Notes: generated by a model from the letters alone, not told the origin. 13,515 nt of DNA from an uncultured Clostridia bacterium (GCA_905236445.1 CAJOPQ010000015.1:1-13515), one strand, 5' to 3'. Counted from the stretch's first letter, positions 4,149 through 12,759 are shown. Made by a program: numbers and translations.

Positions 4149-6878
4149 ATGACACAAGCAAAAATTGATTTAAGGCAGTTCTTGGTGCCAAAGAAAAAGG
4201 TAGAAAGCAAAAGCTCATTTGTGGAAAGCGATAATGATTATATTTGGTTTCCTCAGTATAAAGGTGTCTTAATGGCAGATGTCCAAAATCGTGTAAAATC
4301 TATTAGTAATTTTGCTGCTGCTGGATTAAGTGTAGGACAATATGAAAAATCTCCAATAACGGGCGCTTGGACATTTCCGTACTTTGTAGGTGGGAACAAT
4401 GCTTTATATGTTATTGATGCTTTCGGCGATCCCGTTAATTATTATAATGTTCCGAATATTCAGCACATTGGAATTGCTCCAAAGATTGCACTAAGTATAC
4501 CCGCTATTGAGAATTCTGGAATTGATATCGATAAAATATTTGAAATAAGCCATATAAAAGATGCAAATGGCAAAGAGAGGCACTTATTACAAATGGGTGC
4601 TTATCTTTCAAAAATGGAACATAATCCACTGAAGCACAGATTAGAAAAAGAATATAATGGCGGTTATTTAAAGCGTGATATCAAAGCGACAGGTCAAGTA
4701 TACTTGAGGCCTCCTCACGACAATGACGAGGGAGTAAATTTTTATCCAGAATTTGAATACAAAGGTGATAAATATGTCCGAATTGCCAATGGCTTACCTT
4801 ACTCACCAGATTGGGTGCGTGTGCAGCCACTAAAATTTGAAATATTGAATTGGAACAAGTTGCCAAAATTTATAAATAAAAATGGCAGGTCAAAATTGTG
4901 GACTGATAAAATAATCGAATTAGAGGCTGTAGAGAGTATTTTGTCTGCAAGACTCTATGACTCTCTCATTGAAACAAGGCGTTTTCTTAATGGTCTCAAC
5001 AATGAAGATTGTTTGATTGATTATCGAGAATTTGGTTTTCTAAAGCAAGCATTTGATCTTTCGCGACAACCATTAAAAGAATACACTATTCCAAGTCAGC
5101 AACGCCAAATTAATGAGTTTGCTTTCGCAGGTTGTGTAGAACTTAACAAGATTATAATACCTAATACTGTATCGTATGTTGGAGAAAGTGCATTTAGTGG
5201 ACTATTTGGAAATACTCAGATTGCTTGGCAGCTACAGGACAATCACTATAGGTTTGCCGCAGCAGCACTAAATAACACAAATTTCCACAACATGTATTTC
5301 TCACAAGACTGTAGTTGGCTTACGCTAACAAATAATGATGATGATAAGTTGGAAAAAACCTGTTTTAAGGTTAAATATGACAAAGATACATTTGCTAAGT
5401 TGATAGCAAATAATATGTATGCAAAGAATTATATCAATGCATCTCAATGGATGGCAGAAGGCAAAACAAAATTTATTCCACAAGATTATGTCTTGGAGAC
5501 ATTTCCGAATGATCAGTTAGATAATTTCTTTGTTAACAACAATCATTTAAGATGGCGAGAACTTGTCAAAACGGTTGGATTCGACTCTATTTTAAACCAG
5601 CAGGAGAAGATCAACTCACTGAGAGATTTAATGAAGATATATTATGCAATTGGTGGATTCTCTGACAATCCTTCTGATAGAGACAAGGCATTCAAGTACA
5701 TTCTGGATAATGTTGTGTCAATGCCAGACGGCGAGCAAGATCCAAGGCGAGTTGGAGCAAGAATACACCAAAAGTTTTCTGGTATACAATTAAAAAGGGA
5801 GTATAATCCTAAATTTGCACAATTTTTTATGAAATATTATGCCGACGATCCAGATTTTATGGTTGGTTATGTAATAGATGAAGACGGATATGTGGTCGAT
5901 GGAGAGGAAGTAGATTATTTGTGTATGGCGCACAATTCTTTTGACATCATAACACGTGCTTATCCTCACATGGCTGTTAATGGTAACAGCTCGAGGGGAA
6001 AACTTACACCTCAATTTGTGCTTGATCATTGCCATGCAACAGAATACGAAGATGTTGACGATGGGAATGAAAAGCTTGCCGAAATTGTTGGCAGATATGG
6101 TTATGACGAAAGCTCATTTGCAGAGATGCAGGACGTATATAACAAAGCTAAAAACATGCAAGACAATGCAGTGTTAGCCGTTGATTCTCCAAAGACGAGT
6201 ACAGGGATATCTTATAGAGTGTTAGACAAAAACGATCCGTTGGGTTTTGTACTTGGCGATATAACCAACTGTTGTCAGTGTTGGGATGATGCTGCTGAGA
6301 CTTGTGTGGAAGATGGATATCTTAATCCAAATGCAGGCTTTATAGTATTCGAAGAAGATATTAAGGGAGATGGTGAGAGCGACAACATCGAACCAGATCG
6401 CAAAAGAATATTAGCACAAGCGTATACTTGGTATGACTATATGACCAAGACGGTGTGTCTGGACAACATTGAGATTCCAGATACAGTTGCTGAGAAATTG
6501 TTGAAAAATGATAAAAGTGGCAAGGGGTTTACTAGCAAGAAATTTATGGAGGCTGTAGAAGACTGTGCCGTGGGATTGATTGCTAGAATGGCTAGAGAGG
6601 GACACAAAGTAGAACAGGTTACAACTGGTGCTGGCTATAATGACTTATATGGTGAGTTAGAAGGACGTTATATTAAGGAAAGTGAACCAAAAGCTTGCAA
6701 CAGAAATTATGATGGATACTCTGATGCTGACGATGTGCAGTATGTAATTATGACTTATGATGAGGCAACTAAGAGAATGGCAGAAAGCATTAGGCAAGAC
6801 GTGTTGGATTCAGAGAAAAATTTGGACGATATTAGCAAGACGGCAGAAGTTGAATCTGTAGAAAATGAGATATTGTAA
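4149..6878 (+). CDS. Large protein of unknown function with BspA-like repeats and a CCQ-motif C-terminal region
   Basis: I do not recognise this 909-residue protein as a named family. It has no signal peptide or membrane segment, so it is probably cytoplasmic. Residues about 311-358 contain two BspA-like (LRR_5) repeats: IPSQQRQINEFAFAGC, then IIPNTVSYVGESAFSG, an unusual intracellular setting for these repeats. Residues 1-300 are mixed and Tyr/Asn-rich; 480-600 are predicted mostly helical. A distinct C-terminal module begins near 698: LGFVLGDITNCCQCW (698-712), then NPNAGFIVFEE, ILAQAYTWYDY, TVCLDNIEIP, and finally YSDADDVQ (857-864). The strand order and the closing YSDA-x-x-Q motif look like a compact alpha/beta enzyme domain, perhaps GNAT-like, but this is a guess. 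The Cys cluster could bind metal. It has its own promoters and terminator and sits beside the HipBA-like pair. Confidence 0.75.
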   Translation: MTQAKIDLRQFLVPKKKVESKSSFVESDNDYIWFPQYKGVLMADVQNRVKSISNFAAAGLSVGQYEKSPITGAWTFPYFVGGNNALYVIDAFGDPVNYYNVPNIQHIGIAPKIALSIPAIENSGIDIDKIFEISHIKDANGKERHLLQMGAYLSKMEHNPLKHRLEKEYNGGYLKRDIKATGQVYLRPPHDNDEGVNFYPEFEYKGDKYVRIANGLPYSPDWVRVQPLKFEILNWNKLPKFINKNGRSKLWTDKIIELEAVESILSARLYDSLIETRRFLNGLNNEDCLIDYREFGFLKQAFDLSRQPLKEYTIPSQQRQINEFAFAGCVELNKIIIPNTVSYVGESAFSGLFGNTQIAWQLQDNHYRFAAAALNNTNFHNMYFSQDCSWLTLTNNDDDKLEKTCFKVKYDKDTFAKLIANNMYAKNYINASQWMAEGKTKFIPQDYVLETFPNDQLDNFFVNNNHLRWRELVKTVGFDSILNQQEKINSLRDLMKIYYAIGGFSDNPSDRDKAFKYILDNVVSMPDGEQDPRRVGARIHQKFSGIQLKREYNPKFAQFFMKYYADDPDFMVGYVIDEDGYVVDGEEVDYLCMAHNSFDIITRAYPHMAVNGNSSRGKLTPQFVLDHCHATEYEDVDDGNEKLAEIVGRYGYDESSFAEMQDVYNKAKNMQDNAVLAVDSPKTSTGISYRVLDKNDPLGFVLGDITNCCQCWDDAAETCVEDGYLNPNAGFIVFEEDIKGDGESDNIEPDRKRILAQAYTWYDYMTKTVCLDNIEIPDTVAEKLLKNDKSGKGFTSKKFMEAVEDCAVGLIARMAREGHKVEQVTTGAGYNDLYGELEGRYIKESEPKACNRNYDGYSDADDVQYVIMTYDEATKRMAESIRQDVLDSEKNLDDISKTAEVESVENEIL

Positions 6879-6915
6879 CAAAATCATATAGATTGCGCAA
6901 AAACAGCATAGTAGC

Positions 6916-6982
6916 AAAAAAACACATTAAGCAATTGTGAAGTGACAAAGTTCACTTCAATTGTCGCTTAATGTGTTTTTTT
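6916..6982. terminator. Large bidirectional terminator hairpin
   Basis: A 67-nt symmetrical element begins with seven A and ends with seven T. The outer 17 bp (from AAAAAAACACATTAAGC) pair perfectly; the inner part pairs AAGTG/CACTT with bulges around AATTG. It lies between convergent genes, 37 nt after the 909-residue gene and about 110 nt after the fakB-like gene on the other strand, so it can stop both transcripts. Its size also recalls a miniature inverted-repeat element. Confidence 0.8.
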
Positions 6983-7090
6983 ATTATCTGAAGTAAGACG
7001 AAAACGGGGGCAATGCCACGTTGTTAGATAACATAATATATATGTCCAATCAATGCTTGATTTTTATATAAAAACAGAAGATAGAAAATA

Positions 7091-7981
7091 CTATTTTTCT
7101 GCTAAGTAAGTAACCTCTTTGCCTACAAAATACACGCCTATCATCTCTGGACCAACAGACGCTCCAACGATTGGTCCTATATTGCCAATGTGTATATTGA
7201 CATTAGGAATCTTCTCTGCAATAAGATTTTTCAATTCTTCAGCATCTTCTTCGCAGTCTGCTTGTCCAATAAAGATGTCTGGCAAGTATTCTCCAGTATA
7301 ATTCTCCTTAGTAAGTTCTGCTAATCTTACAAGTGATTTCTTTCTTCCTTTTGTTTTTTCAACAGACACATTTTGTCCTTTTGTATCGGAAATGATTATA
7401 GGTTTTACATTAAATAATGTGCCAAATAATGCTGCTGATGCAGTGATTCTTCCAGATTGTTTTAAGAATTTTAGATCATTAACTGTAGCTACTTGGTTGA
7501 TTTTTAATTTATTCTCTTCTACAAACTGTGCAACTTCTTCAATTGATTTGCCAGATTTTCTTAAGTTGCTTGCAAGGATACATAGCAAGCCCAATCCAGC
7601 ACAAGATATAAGACTATCAATGCAAATAATTTTAGATTTAGGGTATTTGGCAAGAAGTTCGTCTCTTGCAATATAGCTTGCTTTTACCGAACTGGATAGT
7701 GCTGATGAACAAGAAATGGATAGAATATCGTAGTCGTCTTTGATGTATTGCTCGAATTTTGCTAGATAATCTTGTTTCATTACTTGCGAAGTAATTACTC
7801 TTGTTCCATCTCTCATAATTTGATAATAATCTTTTGCTTTAATCTCTTTCCAGTCAAGATCTGCTATATATGTCTTGTCGTCAAATGTCATACTCATAGG
7901 TATGTACTCAATGTCGTATTCCTCTCTTAATTCTTTATCTAAATCGCTACAAGAATCTGTTAATATAATGTATTTTTTCAT
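7091..7981 (-). CDS. DegV-family protein (FakB-like), last gene of the fakA operon
   Basis: The 296-residue protein has the DegV fold and length: LTDSCSDL at the N-terminus, TSQ at 64-66, SSALSSS at 92-98, QSGRI at 175-179. FakB proteins hold the fatty acid that FakA phosphorylates. It starts 14 nt after fakA, with AAAAGGATAA before the ATG, so it is co-transcribed and probably used with that kinase. Two features are unusual. The usual SGLSGT loop is SALSSS, and the C-terminal H-x-GP motif reads ASVGP, with Ser275 where the family has His. That His is part of the ligand and phosphate-transfer region in FakB structures, so this copy may bind a different ligand or act differently. It ends before the shared terminator at 6916-6982. 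Confidence 0.85.
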   Translation of the reverse strand: MKKYIILTDSCSDLDKELREEYDIEYIPMSMTFDDKTYIADLDWKEIKAKDYYQIMRDGTRVITSQVMKQDYLAKFEQYIKDDYDILSISCSSALSSSVKASYIARDELLAKYPKSKIICIDSLISCAGLGLLCILASNLRKSGKSIEEVAQFVEENKLKINQVATVNDLKFLKQSGRITASAALFGTLFNVKPIIISDTKGQNVSVEKTKGRKKSLVRLAELTKENYTGEYLPDIFIGQADCEEDAEELKNLIAEKIPNVNIHIGNIGPIVGASVGPEMIGVYFVGKEVTYLAEK

Positions 7982-7995
7982 ATTTTATTATCCTT

Positions 7996-9657
7996 TTAAT
8001 TTAATATTATATAAATATCGTATATATCTTGTTTTCCATCTATTTCGTAAATCTCTAAGTTATTATACTTATTAGCGATATACTCTTTGACAAAATTTTT
8101 CTCGCTACTCGACATGCTTTTGCCATAGATTATTACTCCACAGTCTTTTGATTCAGGTTGCAATTGATCAATAAGATTAGTGATTGCTCTTACTTTGACA
8201 TCGCTATCTGTAAGTATATTTTTGCCGTTAACACCAATATAGTCGTCTTTGTTAACTTGCACATTATTGCAAATTGTTGTCCTTGTTGCTTTGGTTACTG
8301 CACCAGTTATTGTATTGACAATTTCTGCATTCATATTCTCAATAATTTCCTTTGCGTTGTCTGGCGTAAAGTCTACCATAGATAACGCTGCATAACCATC
8401 GCCAATGCTCTTGGTTTCCACAACATACACATTAGATGATTTGTACATCTCGGCTGCTTGTTTTGCTGTCAATATAATATTGTTGTTGTTAGGCAAAACA
8501 AATATATTGTCTGCATTAGTTTCGTTGAAAGCACTAATAAATTCTTGCGTAGATGGGTTGAATGTTTGTCCACCTTTAATTACAACATCTGCACCAAATT
8601 CTTTGAATGCTTTGATTATTCCGTCACCATTTGCTACAGTTACAATACCGTATTTCTTTCTCTTAGTTTGTTTTGGAATTCTTGGTCTAAATCTATTCTG
8701 AATAGTTGCTTCGCTATGTTGCAAAGTCATGTTCTCAATCTTTATCTTAAGGAACTCGCCGAACTGTTGACAATACTCTAGTAGTTTGTATGGCTGGAAA
8801 GTATGAACGTGTACTTTGATTACATATCCAGTCTGAACAGCGACAATTGAGTCACCAATAGAGTTAAGATAATCTTTCAACTGTTGTAGATCGAATTTGT
8901 CTATGTCTATTTTGCTTTTCTGTAATTGCAACAACACTTCCGAACAATATCCATACTCCAGTACGCTGTTCTCATTAAACTTAGAAGAATTTATTTCGTT
9001 GATTTGAGGAGTGACTACCATGCTCTCGTCTGTTATAATTTCACCCCTTAGATATTTGCTACAACCTTCTATTATGTAATATATTCCTGCGCCACCACTA
9101 TCTACTACGCCTGCATCTTTCAAAGTCTTTAATTTGTCTGGTGTATTTTGGACAGAAGTGTTGGTGGCGTTAAGCAGTTCTAGAACAAAGTTATCTATAG
9201 TTATATTGTTAAGATCTAGAGTCTGCATATGTTCGGTCGCTTCTCGTGCAACAGTAAGCATTGTGCCTTCGGTTGGCTTGTCTACTGCCTTGTAACCATA
9301 TCTTACTCCAGATGCGAATGCTCTTACTATGTCCGATAATGTTGCCTTATCAACATCTTGAATCTCGTTGGCAAAACCATAAAACAATTGAGATAAGATT
9401 ACTCCAGAATTACCTCTTGCACTAAGAAGCATTCCATCTGAACACAACTTCGCGATTTTGCCCAGCGATGTTTCGTCAGAGCCTGCGATGCCCTGTATTC
9501 CTCCACCAAGTGTCATGCACATGTTGTCACCAGTGTCTCCATCGGGAATTGGGAAAACGTTAAGATCGTTGATTATCTGTTTGTTAGAATTAATATTGTT
9601 ATAACCATACTCCAAAATTTCTTTTAGAGTTTTGCCGTCTATACTGAAATTGCTCAT
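7996..9657 (-). CDS. fakA: Fatty acid kinase catalytic subunit FakA (DAK/YloV family)
   Basis: The 553-residue protein has the full FakA layout and normal length. FakA transfers the ATP gamma-phosphate to a FakB-bound fatty acid, giving acyl-phosphate. The N-terminal DhaL-type kinase domain (about 1-205) has NVFPIPDGDTGDNM (33-46; Asp39 and Asp41 as Mg-ATP ligands), SARGNSGVILSQ (79-90), KPTEGTMLTVARE and DAGVVDSGGAG. The middle domain keeps Cys238, His283 and His285 (KVHVHT), matching the zinc-binding set reported for Staphylococcus FakA. The C-terminal DegV-like domain (about 335-553) contains LPNNNNIILTAKQAA. AAGGA lies 7 nt before the ATG; plsX ends 12 nt upstream and a fakB-like gene starts 14 nt downstream. 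All this supports a working cytoplasmic, membrane-associated lipid activation unit. Confidence 0.93.
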   Translation of the reverse strand: MSNFSIDGKTLKEILEYGYNNINSNKQIINDLNVFPIPDGDTGDNMCMTLGGGIQGIAGSDETSLGKIAKLCSDGMLLSARGNSGVILSQLFYGFANEIQDVDKATLSDIVRAFASGVRYGYKAVDKPTEGTMLTVAREATEHMQTLDLNNITIDNFVLELLNATNTSVQNTPDKLKTLKDAGVVDSGGAGIYYIIEGCSKYLRGEIITDESMVVTPQINEINSSKFNENSVLEYGYCSEVLLQLQKSKIDIDKFDLQQLKDYLNSIGDSIVAVQTGYVIKVHVHTFQPYKLLEYCQQFGEFLKIKIENMTLQHSEATIQNRFRPRIPKQTKRKKYGIVTVANGDGIIKAFKEFGADVVIKGGQTFNPSTQEFISAFNETNADNIFVLPNNNNIILTAKQAAEMYKSSNVYVVETKSIGDGYAALSMVDFTPDNAKEIIENMNAEIVNTITGAVTKATRTTICNNVQVNKDDYIGVNGKNILTDSDVKVRAITNLIDQLQPESKDCGVIIYGKSMSSSEKNFVKEYIANKYNNLEIYEIDGKQDIYDIYIILN

Positions 9658-9669
9658 ATGTCTATCCTT

Positions 9670-10683
9670 TTACTCACTTTTGTCCTGCGACACACCTTCT
9701 TCTATGAGTTGTCTTAAGTTGTTCTTCTCTATGTTATATGCCTGTTCTATGCAATGCATAATTGTTATTGCTTTGCAAGATCCGTGTGCTTTGACAATTG
9801 TTTTGTTGGCTCCAAGCAGTACTGCTCCACCATAATTGTTATAATCCATGAAGTCTTTTATTTCGCTTATATCTTTCTTAAGGAACGATGCGCCCAGTTT
9901 GTTTTTGAAGGATTTAGTGCAAGTTTTCTTCAATAATTTCAACATTTCTAAGCAAGCACCCTCAGTTGATTTGCACAGAACATTTCCTCCAAATCCGTCA
10001 CTAACAACAACATCGTATTCGCCTTTGAGTAAATCTCTACTCTCCATATTGCCAACGAAGTTAATCCTTTCGTCTTTAGATAGAAGAGAATATGTCTCTT
10101 TTCTTAGCATATCTCCTTTTTCTTCTTCTGTTCCCACGTTAAGTAGGGCAACTCTAGGAGATGCAATATTGTATGTCTTCTCTATATACAAGCTTGCCAT
10201 AAGAGCGAACTGATGCAACATCAAGCTGTCACAATCCATATTGGCTCCACTATCGCAAATGGCAACTACATTGCCTGTCATAGTAGGCAGAAGTGGACAA
10301 AGTGCTGGCCGCTTAATACCTTTGATTCTTCCCAATCTTAGCACCGCTCCTGCAAGAATAGCACCAGTTGAGCCGTTGGAAACAAATCCATTGACAGTCT
10401 CGTCTTTCCTAAGTGTGTCGAATGCGACATATAGAGAACTTTCCTTTTTAGTTCTAATTGCTTCTGTTGGTTTGTCATTGCACGAAATAACATCTGGAGC
10501 GTGCAATATTTCTAGTCTAGTGTGGTCGTAAGTTTGTCCTTCGAGTTTTGCTCTGATGTCCTCCGAATTGCCGACCAAAACTATCTGCAAATCTTCAAAT
10601 TTGTTAAGAGCCATGATGGCGCCATCAATATTGACATCTGGACTCCTATCTCCTCCAAGTGTATCTACTAATATTTTTATCAT
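9670..10683 (-). CDS. plsX: Phosphate acyltransferase PlsX
   Basis: The 337-residue protein is a standard-length PlsX, which converts acyl-ACP and phosphate to acyl-phosphate and back; acyl-phosphate is the donor used by PlsY to acylate glycerol-3-phosphate. Family motifs are all present: MIKILVDTLGGDRSPD at the N-terminus, SNGSTGAILAGAV, ANMDCDSLMLHQFA, NVGTEEEKGD, SDGFGGNVLCKSTEG and YGGAVLLGANKTIVKAHG. The start at 10683 is chosen because the ATG overlaps the stop of the GNAT gene by 1 nt (TAATG) and GGGAAGAG precedes it. No acpP, fabD or plsY follows, unlike many Bacillota plsX operons; fakA comes next instead. In this setting PlsX links exogenous fatty acids activated by FakAB to the ACP pool. 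Confidence 0.95.
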   Translation of the reverse strand: MIKILVDTLGGDRSPDVNIDGAIMALNKFEDLQIVLVGNSEDIRAKLEGQTYDHTRLEILHAPDVISCNDKPTEAIRTKKESSLYVAFDTLRKDETVNGFVSNGSTGAILAGAVLRLGRIKGIKRPALCPLLPTMTGNVVAICDSGANMDCDSLMLHQFALMASLYIEKTYNIASPRVALLNVGTEEEKGDMLRKETYSLLSKDERINFVGNMESRDLLKGEYDVVVSDGFGGNVLCKSTEGACLEMLKLLKKTCTKSFKNKLGASFLKKDISEIKDFMDYNNYGGAVLLGANKTIVKAHGSCKAITIMHCIEQAYNIEKNNLRQLIEEGVSQDKSE

Positions 10684-11810
10684 TACTCTTCCCTCGATAT
10701 TTGTTTTATAAAGCATCTACGTTTCTTATGAATTACGTTTTCAAAATTCTTCCATTGGTTCTGGATATTAATGTTGTCCTCTAAGCATAAGTTAGTCTCA
10801 AGATGTTCAATACCATTTTCAAACATTTTGATATTATGAGCAAGCAGTGCAGAAGCAATGCCTTTCTTAGCGTATTCTGGAAGTACTCCAATTAATCCCA
10901 TGTCTATAACTTTTGGGTGTTTGATGTCGTGAAGAAGTCTAAATAGGGCAGGTAGTGTAAGTCGTCCACCTGACTTCTGTACAGCTTTGGCAATAGATGG
11001 GAATGTTATTCCAAAACATACAACTTTCTCATTTTCATCTAGAATAACTGCGACATATTTAATATCAATAATGAGCTTGAAATTGTCAATCATCATCTTT
11101 TTCATACCATCTGTAAATGGTACAGTGCCATATATATTTACATACGTTGTGTCTAGTATTTCGAAAAACTGGTCGCCATATTTCTTTAAGAAGTCTTTTG
11201 TATTCTTTGCTGTGCCGAAGTGTAGATTGTATTTCTTCATCATAAGATCAGATATCCTTGCCAATCTATCCGAATTTTCGGCAGGTCCAGTTAGTTTTCG
11301 TTCCCACCAATCAACCTCTTTGGTAAATCCATATGCTTCAATCAACTTCTGATAATATGGATAATTATATTGTTCTTCGAATGTAGACAACTCGTCAAAT
11401 CCCTCTATTAGAAGCCCTTCTCTCTCTAGGTCTGAGAATCCAAGAGGCCCAACAATCTCGGTCATACCTTTTGCTTTTGCCCAGTTTTCTACCGTGTTAA
11501 ATAGTGCATTTGAGACTTCAACATCATCTATAGAATCGAATCTTGTGAATCTAACTCTTTTTTGATTCCATTTCTCGTTACTTGCTCTCTGTATTATTCC
11601 AGATATTCTTCCTACCATCTTGCCGTCACGATATGCGTTGTAGTATATTGCTTCTGCTTGATCATAGTATACATAATCTGATCGAAACATCTTTTTTTCG
11701 TCCATATATAGAGGTGGAACGAAATATGGGTTGCCTTTGTATAACTTTAGTGGAAATTCAATAAATTCTTTTTGTTCTTTTTTTGTTTTTACTTCTCTTA
11801 TCTCTAACAT
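10683..11810 (-). CDS. GNAT-family acyltransferase-like protein, two-domain
   Basis: The 375-residue protein looks like two GNAT-type domains in tandem, as in the YghO-like acyltransferase group common in anaerobes. The N-terminal half contains GPLGFSDLEREGLLIEGF (121-138) and YNYPYYQKLIEAYGF (148-162). The C-terminal half has the acyl-CoA-binding-type loop VLPEYAKKGIASALL (309-323), followed by a helix and a final HKKRRCFIK strand. GNAT enzymes transfer acyl groups from acyl-CoA or acyl-ACP to amines. I chose the ATG at 11810 because GAGG lies 10 nt upstream and the previous gene ends 13 nt away. Its stop overlaps the plsX start, so translation is likely coupled. The substrate is unknown; its place between fakB and plsX suggests a lipid-related acyl transfer, which is inference. 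Confidence 0.75.
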   Translation of the reverse strand: MLEIREVKTKKEQKEFIEFPLKLYKGNPYFVPPLYMDEKKMFRSDYVYYDQAEAIYYNAYRDGKMVGRISGIIQRASNEKWNQKRVRFTRFDSIDDVEVSNALFNTVENWAKAKGMTEIVGPLGFSDLEREGLLIEGFDELSTFEEQYNYPYYQKLIEAYGFTKEVDWWERKLTGPAENSDRLARISDLMMKKYNLHFGTAKNTKDFLKKYGDQFFEILDTTYVNIYGTVPFTDGMKKMMIDNFKLIIDIKYVAVILDENEKVVCFGITFPSIAKAVQKSGGRLTLPALFRLLHDIKHPKVIDMGLIGVLPEYAKKGIASALLAHNIKMFENGIEHLETNLCLEDNINIQNQWKNFENVIHKKRRCFIKQISREE

Positions 11811-11823
11811 AACTTTGTATCCT

Positions 11824-12711
11824 CTATCTGTGTTTTGCATGGAAGCATACACCAACTCCGTCTGGACCACAGTGGCTTCCAGCAGTTGGATTAACTTCTA
11901 CATATTCAATTTCTAGATCCTTACCATACTTGGCTTGCAACTTATCTCCCAACATCTTGGCTGTATCTAAGCAATCACTATGTCCAATTATTACTCTATG
12001 CTTAGTAATATCATCTTGCAATTCATCAACTATTTCCATAATCTTGGTTATAGCACCATTAAGCCCACGCGCTTTGCCGATAGGATTCATAAGGCCGTCG
12101 GAGTCCATATTGATTATTGGACGTATTCCAAAGATATTACCCATGATGGCAGCAACAGACTTTACTCTCCCACTTCTTCTAAAAAACGATAGATCATTGA
12201 CAAATAGATAAGTTGCGAACTTGTCCACCTCTTCTTTTGCCCAGTCAAGGATTTCTTGTATAGTTTTGCCGTCCACATACATTTGTCCCACTTCTCTAAC
12301 AATGTTATATGATCCAATAGTAATTGCCTTAGTATCTACTGTGTAAAGAGTACGGTCCGGATATTTTGCCTTCAAGTTCTCTATAGCAACACTCATTGAG
12401 TTGAAAGTGCCACTCATCGCTCTGGACAAATGCACATATAAGATATCTTTACCTGCCTTGAAGAATGGCTCGAAGTAGTCTTCATATGCCTTAGGCGATA
12501 AGCCAAATGTTGTTGGCGTTTTGCCGTGTCTCAATTCGTCGTAAAATGTATGTGCTTCGAAATTGTCAAAATCTACATAAGGGAAAACTTCTTGTTCTCC
12601 TATCTTGTATGGCATACTTATAAGATTGTAACCATATTCTTTTGCAACACTTGGTGTCATGTCTGTGTCGGTATCTGTAAATATTACATAATCTTTATTT
12701 GTTTTTTCCAT
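11824..12711 (-). CDS. DegV-family protein (FakB-like), first gene of the fakA operon
   Basis: The 295-residue protein is a DegV/FakB fatty-acid carrier and the first gene of the operon. Motifs are FTDTDTDM (variant of the DSxxD start), TTFGLSP at 67-73 (Phe where Ser-Gln is usual), SRAMSGTFNS at 96-105, RRSGRV at 178-183 and SHCGP at 279-283, so the C-terminal His280 is kept. I chose the ATG at 12711 because GGAG lies 7 nt upstream; an in-frame ATG at 12759 has no ribosome site and begins in a palindrome. It differs clearly from the other two DegV proteins in the window, which suggests different fatty-acid preferences among the three. It should deliver its ligand to the FakA encoded three genes downstream. 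Confidence 0.88.
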   Translation of the reverse strand: MEKTNKDYVIFTDTDTDMTPSVAKEYGYNLISMPYKIGEQEVFPYVDFDNFEAHTFYDELRHGKTPTTFGLSPKAYEDYFEPFFKAGKDILYVHLSRAMSGTFNSMSVAIENLKAKYPDRTLYTVDTKAITIGSYNIVREVGQMYVDGKTIQEILDWAKEEVDKFATYLFVNDLSFFRRSGRVKSVAAIMGNIFGIRPIINMDSDGLMNPIGKARGLNGAITKIMEIVDELQDDITKHRVIIGHSDCLDTAKMLGDKLQAKYGKDLEIEYVEVNPTAGSHCGPDGVGVCFHAKHR

Positions 12712-12759
12712 TTTTTTCTCCAGTTGTAAATATTTTTCAAACTGTGTACAAAACGACAT

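Noticed and set aside
8405..8781. Open frames on the plus strand within fakA
   Set aside because: They are antisense to a complete, motif-rich fakA gene, have no ribosome site and show no family features.
9848..10531. Open frames on the plus strand within plsX
   Set aside because: PlsX motifs on the minus strand explain the region; the opposite frames are low-complexity shadows.
11731..12211. Plus-strand frames across the GNAT and fakB-like genes
   Set aside because: They overlap conserved minus-strand genes and lack initiation signals.
12712..12759. N-terminal extension of the first operon fakB-like protein
   Set aside because: The upstream ATG lacks a ribosome site and begins in the operator-like palindrome; the ATG at 12711 has GGAG at proper distance.
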